From assembly GCA_036504535.1 (NCBI GenBank), contig DASXUY010000005.1, positions 45,427 to 109,426 on the forward strand: a DNA stretch of 64,000 nt. Direction: 5' to 3'. This document shows, one piece after another, positions 9,052 to 18,009 of the stretch. This DNA is from JARLGU01 sp036504535. GTDB lineage: Bacteria; Armatimonadota; Armatimonadia; Armatimonadales; Capsulimonadaceae. The stretch's first letter is position 1. Every line of letters begins with the position of its first letter. A program made the translations under genes and the position numbers. Under the pieces are notes generated by a model, which was not told the origin of the DNA, made no database searches, and worked only from the letters and a program-made list of their open reading frames with translations.

Positions 9052-9798
9052 CTATTTCTTCTCGTCCGTAGCGGCTGGGGCTGGTTTAGCATCTGCTACG
9101 GGCACTGGTGTCGCCGATGGCTTGGTAACATCCTGGCCGGTCACAAGGTCACCCTCATCAAACTCGCCGTCGATTTTCTTGATGATGGGGTAGGACGACA
9201 TAACGTTTGAATAGGCCCGCTGAATCGTGGTATCGATCGCCTGCTTGAATAGACCCGTCGTGCCGATATTGCCAAGCACGCGTTGATTGGTTTTTGTGTC
9301 CTCGCAAAACCGGTTGGTAATGTACTGGTTTGCGGCAACATCCAGAATTCGAAGCTGAATCTTAGCTTTTGCGCGCCGTTGGTTGCCAATGGCGGAGAAG
9401 AAGTTATTGACTTGCTCTTCGCGAACGCTGACGACGGACAACGAAACGACCCAGTTGGCTCCAGTGTCCTTACCCAATGCGAGCAAGCTGCGCTTCCCAC
9501 GTGATTCGCTGTCGTCAAGGTCAATGTCTTCTTTACGCGCTGCTCGCACAGCCTCATCTGGGGCGATGAGCTGAAATCCTCGAATGAGCAGTTCGTATTC
9601 AGAGCGGTGGTTTCCGGTAGCAATGTGCGCTCGTCGCATTTCAGGCTTGTCACCGGTTTCGTCAAGGGTTGGAACAATCAGCACTTTCGTTGCTGAGGGC
9701 ACAACAGGCGGTGTCGCCAGTTCATCGGCAACTGCCGGGGTGTAAGCACTCGACGCAAGTGCAACAGCTACGATGAGGAAGCTAAAGGATGATCTCAT
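9052..9798 (-). CDS. secreted protein with CsgG/LpoB-like fold (tentative)
   Basis: A 248-residue exported protein: signal peptide MRSSFSFLIVAVALASSAYTPAVA, then a domain beginning TKVLIVPTLDETG and continuing through EYELLIRGFQLIAPDEAVRAA and GANWVVSLSVVSV. A first strand, a named-degradation helix and a 'the value must be found or computed' strand order of this kind are seen in CsgG, LpoB and TolB-N proteins, so I suggest that fold without certainty. The last 35 residues are a Pro/Ala-rich tail (SATPVPVADAKPAPAA). AGGAG lies 7 bases before the ATG. It is the first gene of a two-gene unit with the secreted protein at 8494-9042. A protein of similar layout lies at 44637-45503. Confidence 0.6.
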   Translation of the reverse strand: MRSSFSFLIVAVALASSAYTPAVADELATPPVVPSATKVLIVPTLDETGDKPEMRRAHIATGNHRSEYELLIRGFQLIAPDEAVRAARKEDIDLDDSESRGKRSLLALGKDTGANWVVSLSVVSVREEQVNNFFSAIGNQRRAKAKIQLRILDVAANQYITNRFCEDTKTNQRVLGNIGTTGLFKQAIDTTIQRAYSNVMSSYPIIKKIDGEFDEGDLVTGQDVTKPSATPVPVADAKPAPAATDEKK

Positions 9799-10042
9799 TG
9801 TGGTCTCCTGGAAGGGTAACGCGTACGGCCGCTAGAGCAATAATATTCCCGCCGAGCCGAAATACGTAGGCTTAATTTCCCTTCATATTAAAGTATATCC
9901 TTCGTGAATGTAAAATAATACACAAAAATTGTCCTGAGGATTATGAGCTACACGCCATTGCGTTCGGTGGATTCAGTGTGATTGCCGCCCCTGCCCCCTT
10001 GCCTCACCCGAGTATAATAGTGGTATCGCAAGGAGGCCAATG

Positions 10043-10870
10043 ATGCCTGTAACAGAACCCTATCCCCCATTGCCCGACATGATGCGCCTGATTGGCGAAG
10101 CGGGCCGACGCCTGATGCAGATCGGCGCGTGCGAAGGCGCCGCTGGCAATATCTCAGTCCACGTCGGATGGGAAACATTTGCCGAACGATATTTTCCACG
10201 TGAAGATAAGATCGATCTTCCCATTGCCGTCCCCGAACTCGCCGGTAAGCTGTTTATCGTGACTGGGTCAGGTCGACGTCTTGGCGAGATTGCCGACGAT
10301 CCAGAGGCAAACCTTTGCCTTATTCGAATTAGTGATGGCGGTACGACTGGCGTGTTGATGACGTCACCGCGCGCGATCTTTGAGAAGCCAACGAGCGAGT
10401 TCAATACGCACCTTGCGCTTCACAAGCAAGCGATAGTGCGCGACAACCTCAACTTCCACGCCATTATTCACGCGCAGCCGCTTCACCTGACTTATCTAAG
10501 CCACATCACAGATTATCAGGATACGGTTCGCCTCAGCCGTCGCATTTTGCGCTGGCAGCCGGAAACCATTGTCAACCTTCCGATGGGTGTCGCGTACTTG
10601 CCATTCGAACTGCCTGGCTCGCCGGAACTGATGCAGGCGACCATAAAGGCAATGGACGAGGGTCACCGCGTTGTGCTGTGGGCGAAGCACGGCGTGATGG
10701 CTCGCAGCGACATGTCCGTCAAGCGTGCTGCCGACCGCATCGAGTATGCCGAGACTGGCGCGCATTACGAATGGCTCGACCTCTCGGCTGGCGGGAAAGC
10801 GGGCGGCTTGTCTGAGGACGAGTTGCGGCGCGTCTCCGCAAAATTCGGCGCGAATTCACCGTTGTTCTAA
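10043..10870 (+). CDS. rhaD: rhamnulose-1-phosphate aldolase-like class II aldolase
   Basis: A 275-residue class II aldolase matching RhaD in length and layout. RhaD splits L-rhamnulose 1-phosphate into dihydroxyacetone phosphate and L-lactaldehyde. Visible features, numbered from the first of two Met codons: GNIS (36-39), PTSEFNTHLALH with catalytic-type Glu120, HAQPLHL (144-150) and WAKHGVM with His217. Family zinc ligands are normally H-x-H plus a later His; here the second is Gln146, a deviation worth testing. AGGAGG (10031-10036) favours the second ATG (10043, 6-base spacing) over 10040. A TATAAT lies at 10013-10018, though without a clear -35. Convergent with the fucosidase gene, fitting deoxy-sugar catabolism. 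Related fuculose-phosphate aldolases are an alternative. Confidence 0.78.
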   Translation: MPVTEPYPPLPDMMRLIGEAGRRLMQIGACEGAAGNISVHVGWETFAERYFPREDKIDLPIAVPELAGKLFIVTGSGRRLGEIADDPEANLCLIRISDGGTTGVLMTSPRAIFEKPTSEFNTHLALHKQAIVRDNLNFHAIIHAQPLHLTYLSHITDYQDTVRLSRRILRWQPETIVNLPMGVAYLPFELPGSPELMQATIKAMDEGHRVVLWAKHGVMARSDMSVKRAADRIEYAETGAHYEWLDLSAGGKAGGLSEDELRRVSAKFGANSPLF

Positions 10871-10892
10871 ACGACTCCAGGATCACAGAAAA

Positions 10893-10935
10893 ACGCCCCT
10901 TCCTCGGTGCCAACAGGCTTGCGAGGAAGGGGCGT
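10893..10935. terminator. bidirectional terminator between rhaD and fucosidase
   Basis: ACGCCCCTTCCTCG (10893-10906) and CGAGGAAGGGGCGT (10922-10935) form a perfect 14-bp stem. It is flanked by an A-run on the left and TCTTTAT on the right, so it can stop transcripts from both convergent genes. Confidence 0.9.
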
Positions 10936-10948
10936 CTTTATGCGTCGT

Positions 10949-12241
10949 TTACTTGAGGAACAGCTCTATCACTGGCACCGTAGCATTCGGCTTCTTGATC
11001 GGAATTTCTAGAGAAAGCAAGCCGCCTTCGCGAGTTTCCTTCATGGCGCCGTACTCAGCTTCGCGCACCTTTGTCAGCATCTTGACCTCGCTGGCGTCGT
11101 TCAGCAGTTGTGCGTACTCAACGCGATCTGCCATTCCTTCGAGGTGGATATGGCGGAACGGCCACGAGAACACGTGCAGGTAGAGGCGGTTGGTCTTAGG
11201 ATTGTACGTGTACCGAGTATCCTCCGGCGCTACAAACCCGTCTGGAGCCTGCGTGCAGCCATAGATCGACCGCTCATGGCGCTTCATCCACTCGCCGATA
11301 CCCTGTAATCGGTCGAGAGCACGGTAGTCGAACTCTCCTCGGCCGGTCGGGCCAACATTCAGAAGCAGGTTGCCGCCCTTGCTGACGCTGTCGACGAGCA
11401 TCTTTACCAGCATATCGACGGTCTTCCACGACTCCTCGTCGCGGTGGTAGCCCCACGATCCGGAGAGCGTTTGGCACGCTTCCCACACGACGGGCTTGCC
11501 ATCGACTTCAACCCATGATCGCGGCTGGAACTGCTCGGGCGTCTTAATGTCCTGGTCGATTTCGAGGCGATCGTTCAGAATGATTTCGGGCTGTAGAGAG
11601 CGAATCAGCTTGATAAGCTTTTCGCTCTGCCATTCCTTCTTACCCTTGCCGCTGTGCCACTCATTCGCCGCGATTGAGAAGTCGTACCAAAGCACATCAA
11701 TCTTGCCGAAGTCCGATAGGAGTTCGCGGGTCTGGCCGTGGAGGAACTCGACGTACTTCTCCAGGTCACGCTCGCTATTGAGCGCGCGGGCGGCGAGGTC
11801 ATCGCGAAGGGGGTGGATATGGTCGATGGTGTAGTGCGGGTGGTACCAGTCGAGCAGCGAATGGTAGAAGCCAACCTTCATATCCTTCGCGCGGAACGCA
11901 TCCACCATGGGGCGCAGAAGATCCTTCCCGGCCGGCGTGTTCGTCGCCTTATAGTCGGAAAGTGATGTGTCCCAAAGGGAGAAGCCTTCGTGGTGCTTCG
12001 TGGTGACGACGAAATACTTCATACCAGCATTCGATGCGGCCTCGGCCCAAAGGTTAGGGTCGTAGAGATCCGGATCGAAGTGCTTGAAGTACTTCTGATA
12101 CTGTTCGTTGGTGATCTTCTCGTTGTGACGGACCCACTCGTGGCGGGCTGGGAGCGCATAGAGGCCCCAGTGAATGAATAGGCCAAAGCGGTCGTGTGTA
12201 AACCACTCTGTGTTTCCGTCGGTCTTTGCGGGTTGCAGCAT
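10949..12241 (-). CDS. alpha-L-fucosidase, GH29
   Basis: A 430-residue GH29 enzyme that removes terminal L-fucose from oligosaccharides. Hallmarks are the early WFTHDRFGLFIHWGLYA block, KYFVVTTKHHEGFSLWDT, and DVLWYDFS, whose Asp (about residue 187) occupies the nucleophile position. NLLLNVGPTGRGE near 285 is another family block. A short C-terminal beta-type segment follows. No signal peptide is present, so the enzyme is probably cytoplasmic and acts on imported saccharides. The ATG has GGAGAGGAGAG upstream. It faces the aldolase gene across a shared terminator; fucose released here would need isomerase and kinase steps encoded elsewhere. Confidence 0.92.
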   Translation of the reverse strand: MLQPAKTDGNTEWFTHDRFGLFIHWGLYALPARHEWVRHNEKITNEQYQKYFKHFDPDLYDPNLWAEAASNAGMKYFVVTTKHHEGFSLWDTSLSDYKATNTPAGKDLLRPMVDAFRAKDMKVGFYHSLLDWYHPHYTIDHIHPLRDDLAARALNSERDLEKYVEFLHGQTRELLSDFGKIDVLWYDFSIAANEWHSGKGKKEWQSEKLIKLIRSLQPEIILNDRLEIDQDIKTPEQFQPRSWVEVDGKPVVWEACQTLSGSWGYHRDEESWKTVDMLVKMLVDSVSKGGNLLLNVGPTGRGEFDYRALDRLQGIGEWMKRHERSIYGCTQAPDGFVAPEDTRYTYNPKTNRLYLHVFSWPFRHIHLEGMADRVEYAQLLNDASEVKMLTKVREAEYGAMKETREGGLLSLEIPIKKPNATVPVIELFLK

Positions 12242-12395
12242 TGCTATCTCTCCTCTCCAGGTGACTCCTGGACTTCATTTTAGCCGTGCCGAACTATACC
12301 GGCGCAGCGTTTATCAAAGTTGTTAGATTGCGTATAGTATTAATCGCGGTCGGCTTTGTTCCTGCCCTATTTTCAAAAGATTTTCGACCGTCATG

Positions 12396-13397
12396 CTAAT
12401 CGTCTAGCGGCAGACTGAACGCGCCGTATCGTTTCCAGGGAGCGAACCCCAGGCGCGCATAGAAATCGAGGTGCTCGGTCCAGTCGATAGCCATTCGAGT
12501 CGCGCCAGTTCGTTGAGCCTCAGCCACGCAAAATGCTAGTAGGGCTAGCCCAACACCAAGGCCACGCGCGTCGACTGCAACACCCATCGGCCCAAGACCG
12601 GCGAACTGTGAACCGAGTTGCTCACGCCATGCGATTGATGGCCCCAGCCTCACGGAACGCGGCGAGAATGTCTGTGCGAACGCAATTACGGCGCCATCAC
12701 GCACCGCAATCTTTGTTCCGGTGGCATCAGGTTCGACTTCGAGGCGGCGACTGGCACCGTACAACCAACCGCCTGGAAACTCAGCTTCAAGGAAGGCGAT
12801 CAGCGCCGGAACATCCGCTTTGCTACATCCGCGAAGCACAACGCCTTTTGCCGAGAGCAAGGTGATGCGAGACTGCACGTTGGGTGCTATCGCGAAGCCG
12901 TCAAGGTCACGCCACAAGTCGTAGCCCCAATTGCCAGCGCGTGTCCAACCGCACGCGGCGAAGAAGGCGAACGCCTCCGCTTGAGTTTCCGGGATACCGG
13001 GGAAGAAGTGGTGCATGTCCTGCCCAGTGACCAAGTGCGCGGGTGGCTTTCCCGAGAACACCTTCTCGGCGGCGCGTACCCTGCCCTCTGGAGAACGGAG
13101 CGCTACGACTGATCGGCGAAGCAATTCGCGCCCGATACCGCGACGCCGGTACTCTGGGAGCACGGCAATTGCGGATATATTGCCCGGCGACTTTGCTATT
13201 ACGAAGCCTACGACTGCGGTCGCTTGGTTTGAGGCATCATCGACAGCCAGCCAACAACCCGCATTATAGGTCCACGGGCAGTGATCGACGTTTTGTGCCC
13301 ACAATCGCATGTCGAGTGGGAAATCGTCGCCGATACAGGCATTCCAGACAGCGACAACAGCTACGGCGTCGCTTGGCGCGTAGGCGCGATATATCAT
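12396..13397 (-). CDS. double-GNAT acetyltransferase, copy 2
   Basis: A 333-residue protein with two GNAT domains. The first (about 1-145) has the acetyl-CoA loop in ISAIAVLPEYRRRGIGRELL; the second (about 185-330) has it in GVAVDARGLGVGLALL. It is a close paralog of the next gene upstream, with matching blocks such as AFFAACGW, GFVIAKSPGN and the WKRY ending. I start at the ATG at 13397 (MIYRAYAPSDA) because the longer reading overlaps the preceding gene and adds residues lacking in the paralog's alignment. The genes are 23 bases apart and probably co-transcribed. The acceptor substrate is unknown. Confidence 0.8.
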   Translation of the reverse strand: MIYRAYAPSDAVAVVAVWNACIGDDFPLDMRLWAQNVDHCPWTYNAGCWLAVDDASNQATAVVGFVIAKSPGNISAIAVLPEYRRRGIGRELLRRSVVALRSPEGRVRAAEKVFSGKPPAHLVTGQDMHHFFPGIPETQAEAFAFFAACGWTRAGNWGYDLWRDLDGFAIAPNVQSRITLLSAKGVVLRGCSKADVPALIAFLEAEFPGGWLYGASRRLEVEPDATGTKIAVRDGAVIAFAQTFSPRSVRLGPSIAWREQLGSQFAGLGPMGVAVDARGLGVGLALLAFCVAEAQRTGATRMAIDWTEHLDFYARLGFAPWKRYGAFSLPLDD

Positions 13398-13420
13398 TGG
13401 GGTATCTCTTGAGACTGCCC

Positions 13421-14422
13421 CTAAGGGGCAACGGGCATATTGAAGGGAATGTAGCGCTTCCACTGCTTGAAGCCGACTTTACCGTAAAAATCGGCCAGGA
13501 CAGTCCAGTCAATGGCCATGTGGTCCATTCCAGCTTCACGGACGGCGTTCACGCTGTAGCTCAACAACGCCAGCCCGAGCCCGATCTTGCGGACATCCTT
13601 CGCGACCCCAATCGGTCCCAACCCGCCATAGGCAGGACCAAGAAGCTCTCGCCAGTACACCGATGGGCCAAGCTTGTGGGATTTGGATGTGAACGTTTGC
13701 GCAAAACCGATAACCTTGCCGTCGCGAACAGCGATCTTGATCTCCGATGGGTCAGGCTCAATCACGGTGCGGCCCCTCGTCTCAAATAGCCACCGAGGCG
13801 AGAAGTTCTCTTCGACATGCTGGAGTAGCGAAGGCACATCGTCGGCGCGACATTCCCGGATCTCGATACCATCGGCAGCGAGGCGCGCAATTGTCGCCTG
13901 TACTTCCGGCGCTATCTGAAAATCGGTGAGGTTTCGCGTGAGGTCGATACACCAACCAGCGGACTCGGTCCATCCGCACGCGGCAAAGAATGCCAACGCA
14001 TCGGCGTGCGTGTCGGGCACCCCTGGGAAGAAGTGGAGCACGTCCTGACCGGTGATGAGGTTCGCCGGGGGATCGTTGGGCTTGGCGACCTCCGCCGCGC
14101 GAGTGCGGCCCGCGTCCGACCGCAACGCCCCTACCGCTCGCTGCAGCAACTCGCGCCCTACCCCACGCCTCTGGTATTCGGGCAGCACGCCGATCGCCGA
14201 GACGTTGCCTGGTGATTTGGCAACGACAAAGCCAGCGAGAATCGGTGCGTCAGGTGCGGCGTCGTCGAACGCAAGCCAGCAACCTGGCTCGAATGTCCAC
14301 GCACACCCGTCGACATTCTGCTGCCAGAGACGAAGGTCAAGTGGGAAGTCTGCATGCATGATGCGATTCCAACCGGTCACGATGTCGCATGCGTCAGAGG
14401 GTTCGTAGAGTCGGTAGAGCAT
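13421..14422 (-). CDS. double-GNAT acetyltransferase, copy 1
   Basis: A 333-residue paralog of 12396-13397 with the same two-GNAT architecture: VSAIGVLPEYQRRGVGREL in the N-terminal half and GVAKDVRKIGLGLALL in the C-terminal half. The ATG at 14422 (MLYRLYEPSDA) lines up with the start chosen for the paralog; a start 19 codons earlier is possible but not conserved. Shared spacing and the near-colinear sequence show a tandem gene duplication that has since diverged in the acceptor-side loops. The substrate is unknown; nothing adjacent suggests one. Confidence 0.8.
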   Translation of the reverse strand: MLYRLYEPSDACDIVTGWNRIMHADFPLDLRLWQQNVDGCAWTFEPGCWLAFDDAAPDAPILAGFVVAKSPGNVSAIGVLPEYQRRGVGRELLQRAVGALRSDAGRTRAAEVAKPNDPPANLITGQDVLHFFPGVPDTHADALAFFAACGWTESAGWCIDLTRNLTDFQIAPEVQATIARLAADGIEIRECRADDVPSLLQHVEENFSPRWLFETRGRTVIEPDPSEIKIAVRDGKVIGFAQTFTSKSHKLGPSVYWRELLGPAYGGLGPIGVAKDVRKIGLGLALLSYSVNAVREAGMDHMAIDWTVLADFYGKVGFKQWKRYIPFNMPVAP

Positions 14423-14496
14423 GGGGTGTCTCGAGGGTGAAGGGGAATGCCCGGCTGTTTGCCAGCCGGGCAATGTCAATGCAAAGTAACGCCGAC

Positions 14497-14832
14497 CTAT
14501 GCCTTCTTTTTCGCAGCCGGTTTCGGTGTGATAGGATATCCGTTGTTTGCGTTCGAAAATTTCTTCGGGTTGGCGTCAAACTCTGGCTTGCACGAGGGGC
14601 AGCAGAAATAGTATTCGTGGCCCTTGTAGATTGATGTACCGTAAGCCTTTGCGGGCGACCCGATGATCTCGCCAGTGACGGCGCACTTAACAATCAGCGG
14701 CGCGTTTGACACGGCAGCCTTTGCCGGAGCTTTTGCGGCGTGGGTTGGTGTCGTCGCCATCGAAATCTGGCTAACGCATGCCACGGCGGCAATGGCGAGA
14801 GCGGCTGCAATACGGTTAATGGTTAGTGTCAT
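14497..14832 (-). CDS. exported YHS-domain protein
   Basis: A 111-residue secreted protein: signal peptide MTLTINRIAAALAIAAVACV (cleavage likely in the TTPTHA region), an Ala/Pro/Lys linker, then a YHS-type metal-binding domain. The domain shows CAVTGEIIGSP, the YKGHEYYFCCPSC centre and the FDANPKKF end. Two Cys pairs could bind copper or another soft metal, as proposed for YHS proteins beside metal transporters. A Lys-rich tail closes it. The start at 14832 has AAGGAG at good spacing and puts the hydrophobic segment at the N-terminus; the longer reading from 14928 does not. Confidence 0.78.
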   Translation of the reverse strand: MTLTINRIAAALAIAAVACVSQISMATTPTHAAKAPAKAAVSNAPLIVKCAVTGEIIGSPAKAYGTSIYKGHEYYFCCPSCKPEFDANPKKFSNANNGYPITPKPAAKKKA

Positions 14833-15149
14833 TGAATAGAACTCCTTCGTTGATCTAATCCTAGCAGAGATGTGGTCGAAAGGTTGAATAGTGGTAACGT
14901 TACGGGCTCCCGGAATCCACGAGCCCAATAATCTTAAGTGCGCCTGCTATTGGACGCGGCCCGATAGACATTGGTTCCTAAATGCAAAGGTTATCGAGTA
15001 AGGTGGCCTGAACGCCCCCGTCAAGGTATACTGCCTTGCTAAACAAGGTGCAAAAAGGTTAAGACGACGTCGGGCAGTGATGGTCCATCCAGGCTCAGCA
15101 TGTCCGTTTCCTTCTTTGGCATTATATCACTAACGAGGAAGAATATCGA

Positions 15150-15554
15150 ATGGAACGTACTTTCCTGATGGTCAAGCCGGATGGCGTGCAGCGTAAGTTG
15201 GTTGGCGAAATAATTCGCCGCTTCGAGCAGAAAGGCTTCAACCTCGTGGCGCTCGAGCTGCGCGTACCGAGCAAAGAGTTGGCGGAAGCGCACTACGGCG
15301 TTCACCGCGGCAAATCGTTTTTCGACGGCGTCGTGTCCTTCATCACCTCCGGACCCGTTGTCGCGATGGTTTGGGAAGGTCCCGAGGTAATTAGCCTCGC
15401 CCGTCGCGTCATCGGAGCTACCAAGCCCGGCGAGTCAATTCCCGGCTCCATTCGCGGCGACTACGCCAATACCACGGAGCAGAACCTGATTCATGGCAGT
15501 GACGCTGTCGAAACCGCCGAAGCCGAGATCAAGCTCTGGTTCCCAAACCTGTAG
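15150..15554 (+). CDS. ndk: nucleoside diphosphate kinase
   Basis: A 134-residue NDP kinase that passes the gamma-phosphate of ATP to nucleoside diphosphates through a phospho-histidine. It begins ERTFLMVKPDGVQR, has the conserved VWEGP and GSIRGDY blocks, and the active-site His in NLIHGSDA (about 115). Length is at the short end of the family, ending EIKLWF plus three residues. GAGGAAG lies upstream of the ATG. It appears monocistronic, with an inverted repeat 25 bases after the stop. Confidence 0.96.
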   Translation: MERTFLMVKPDGVQRKLVGEIIRRFEQKGFNLVALELRVPSKELAEAHYGVHRGKSFFDGVVSFITSGPVVAMVWEGPEVISLARRVIGATKPGESIPGSIRGDYANTTEQNLIHGSDAVETAEAEIKLWFPNL

Positions 15555-15579
15555 GCGAGCTCGTTGCTTCTCATAGTAT

Positions 15580-15617
15580 AACGCCCGCCGTCAGGCTAGG
15601 TCCTGGCGGCGGGCGTT
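15580..15617. terminator. hairpin between convergent ndk and TPR-like gene
   Basis: AACGCCCGCCG (15580-15590) pairs perfectly with CGGCGGGCGTT (15607-15617), with further pairing inside the loop. There is no strong T-run, but the location between two converging genes supports a terminator role. Confidence 0.65.
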
Positions 15618-15653
15618 GCGATTCGTGATCTCGACGACGGGACCGTGACGTGG

Positions 15654-16403
15654 TTAGTTCTCGTTTAAATACCTGGCGTATTTAGTCCGCACACGTGCCG
15701 CTTCGTCATTCAAACCGAGAGCTTCAAGGTCCCCAACCAGAGCTTCGCAACTCCAACTCGCAGGCTCTTGAGCTACGGCAAGGCGGCGATGGACTACCGC
15801 AAGGTCAGTGCGCCCCGAGTCGTCGAGCAGATTGGCGAACGTCTGGTGCACAAGAGACGGCCCAACGGCTTTGATCGTTGACAGCAGCTTTTCATAGCAG
15901 TGAATGCCATAAAGCCCCACATTTTTAGCCGTGTCAGTCCCTTTGTATGTCAACGCAATCTGTCGGCTTTCGACAGCGGCCATCCACATGATCATGACAT
16001 CCGTCGGATGCGACTCTGCCAACGCCCCCAAGTTACGAAAGTTGCGCTCAATATCCACATTGCCATCAATGTTCATCACGTAAAGCGCACACTTGCCATC
16101 GGGCGATGCTGGTGCGAGTTGGCGCACGTTGGCGAATAGAGGGCTGGCAGCCTCCACATCGAACCGACTTCTCGTACAGGCTGCATTGAAAAAAGCCAGT
16201 CGTTGATCGCTAGGAAAAGCCTCGACCGCTTTGGCAAGCACGGCTTCCGCACCCGCCTGATTACCGTTCGCCCAGGCTTTCATAGCAATTGCGTAGACTT
16301 GAGGCGCAGTAATCGCATCTTTCGATGACTTTGAACGCGGTGCAGCGTTGGCTGCCTGGCCGATACAGAGCAAGCACAGCGCTATGATGTAAAACTGTTT
16401 CAT
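15654..16403 (-). CDS. exported TPR-like protein of unknown function
   Basis: A 249-residue protein starting MKQFYIIALCLLCIGQAANA, a typical signal peptide. The mature region is helical, with tetratricopeptide-like character: YAIAMKAWANGNQAGAEAVLAKAVEAFP at about 36-64 is a recognisable TPR unit, and ALVGDLEALGLNDEAARVRTKYARYL at the end resembles another. I choose the ATG at 16403 because AGGAAAG lies just upstream and the signal peptide is then N-terminal; the frame extends 41 codons further without support. It follows the FGGY kinase gene by 65 bases. A role as a periplasmic scaffold is a guess. Confidence 0.65.
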   Translation of the reverse strand: MKQFYIIALCLLCIGQAANAAPRSKSSKDAITAPQVYAIAMKAWANGNQAGAEAVLAKAVEAFPSDQRLAFFNAACTRSRFDVEAASPLFANVRQLAPASPDGKCALYVMNIDGNVDIERNFRNLGALAESHPTDVMIMWMAAVESRQIALTYKGTDTAKNVGLYGIHCYEKLLSTIKAVGPSLVHQTFANLLDDSGRTDLAVVHRRLAVAQEPASWSCEALVGDLEALGLNDEAARVRTKYARYLNEN

Positions 16404-16468
16404 TCGTTCTTTCCTGTGGCTGTAGCACGGCAGATTCGCCATGCGGCCCTTCATCCGTAGCGTGTCAA

Positions 16469-17965
16469 TCACACCCGGGCCGCAGTGACGAAGCGCTCCT
16501 CCAGAGCGGGATACAATTTCATCCACCGCTCGAAGTGGGCCGGATACGCTGCCGCATCTGTCGGATCCGGTGCTGTTTCGCTCTCGACGGAAATCATAAT
16601 GCCCGCCGCAGCTGCTATCGACGAATACACGCCAGCCCCGACACCCGCCGCCATTGCCGCGCCAATTGCTGTCGCGGACGCCTGGTCAGCGACGACACGC
16701 ACGGTACGACCGGTGACGCTGGCTATGAGCGAGCGCCACAATGCGCTTTGTGCACCTCCGCCCATCACTCGCAAATGCTGGCTGGCGTCTCCATTCGCCT
16801 CGAAGACATCGAGTATCGATTTGAGCGCGAATGTTACCCCTTCTAGCACAGCCCGGTACATATCGGGCCGCTTGTGCCGCAGGTCCAATCCGGTCAGTAC
16901 GCCGCGCGCGTATGGGTCCCACAGCGGCGCGCGTTCGCCCTGCAAATACGGCAGGAATTCCAGCCCCTTCGACCCAACCGGCGACTCAGCAGCGATCCGG
17001 TCAAGCTCGATGAAATCGGGAGGGGCGTCTGAGAAGAGCTTAGCGACCCACTCGATCGAAGTCCCTGCAGCTTGAACGGTGCCATACGTCGTAACACGAT
17101 CATCGAGGCAGCAGTAGCTTGAAAGGCGCATATCGATGATGGGCTCGGCGAGGATGCGCCCTATCCACGACGTTCCCCCCAGGTAGTTGTAAACCTCACC
17201 TGTTGGCGTCCCAGAACCTGCCGACGCACAAGCGCCGTCGCCGCCGCCTGCCACCACCGGTACGCCCTGCGGTATCCCGGTGAGCCTGGCTGCCTCGCGC
17301 GTGACCATCCCGATCACATCGGTGGAGTTGCGCGGGACGGGCAGTAAATTGCGGCGGATGCCGGCAGCTTCCCAGATTTCGTGCGCCCACCGACGACGAT
17401 GGACGTTATATCCGCCCGTGAGCGAAGCATCGGAGTGATCGGTGAAGCCGTATTCGCCAGTTAGCTTCCCGGCAATATAGTCTTTGCACTGGATCACCCA
17501 ATCGGCCTTGCCATAGGAGCGCGGATCGTTTTCCGCAAGCCACATGAGCTTCGGTATTGTCACATGCGGGTCAAGGCGATTCTGGGTGAGATAGTAGATA
17601 CGTCCCAGACCAAGTTCTGCCACAAGCCTGTCGCACTGGTCGGTCGCACGCGTGTCAGCGTGTATAATGGCTTTGCGAATGACATGCCCATGAGCGTCGA
17701 TCAGCACCGCGCCGTTCATCGTGCCGGTACAACCCACGGCGGCCACATTGTAAAGCGCCATCGGGTCTTCGTCGCGCATCGCGCTACAACACTTGGCAAC
17801 GCTCTTCCACCAGTCGGCGGGATTTTGCTCCGCGCCGCCATCGGCGGAATAGAATGACTCGTAGGGCGCGAATGCTGAACGTAACACGTGACCGGTTTCG
17901 GCATCGATCAAGACGGCCTTATTGCCAGTCGTGCCGAGGTCAAAAGCGAGGAGAGTGGGTTTCAT
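16469..17965 (-). CDS. xylB: FGGY-family carbohydrate kinase, xylulokinase-like
   Basis: A 498-residue FGGY sugar kinase, closest by eye to D-xylulose kinase. It has the N-terminal phosphate-binding AFDLGTTGNKAVLID, the catalytic Asp in VVAGGGDGACA, the ATP-side GGTSW, LQGERAPLWDP and MGGGAQSALWRSLIA. The segment that reads GQMHG in classical XylB, where it contacts the sugar, is GTMNG here. A different pentulose or related polyol may therefore be the substrate, and the gene symbol is provisional. ATG 17965 gives the usual MKPTLLAFDLG start; ATG 17977 is also possible. Its promoter region is shared with the divergent VanX-like gene. No xylose isomerase is nearby. Confidence 0.75.
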   Translation of the reverse strand: MKPTLLAFDLGTTGNKAVLIDAETGHVLRSAFAPYESFYSADGGAEQNPADWWKSVAKCCSAMRDEDPMALYNVAAVGCTGTMNGAVLIDAHGHVIRKAIIHADTRATDQCDRLVAELGLGRIYYLTQNRLDPHVTIPKLMWLAENDPRSYGKADWVIQCKDYIAGKLTGEYGFTDHSDASLTGGYNVHRRRWAHEIWEAAGIRRNLLPVPRNSTDVIGMVTREAARLTGIPQGVPVVAGGGDGACASAGSGTPTGEVYNYLGGTSWIGRILAEPIIDMRLSSYCCLDDRVTTYGTVQAAGTSIEWVAKLFSDAPPDFIELDRIAAESPVGSKGLEFLPYLQGERAPLWDPYARGVLTGLDLRHKRPDMYRAVLEGVTFALKSILDVFEANGDASQHLRVMGGGAQSALWRSLIASVTGRTVRVVADQASATAIGAAMAAGVGAGVYSSIAAAAGIMISVESETAPDPTDAAAYPAHFERWMKLYPALEERFVTAARV

Positions 17966-18009
17966 ATATCCATTCATTCCATCTTGTAAGCGTAAGTACC
18001 AAAAGTATC

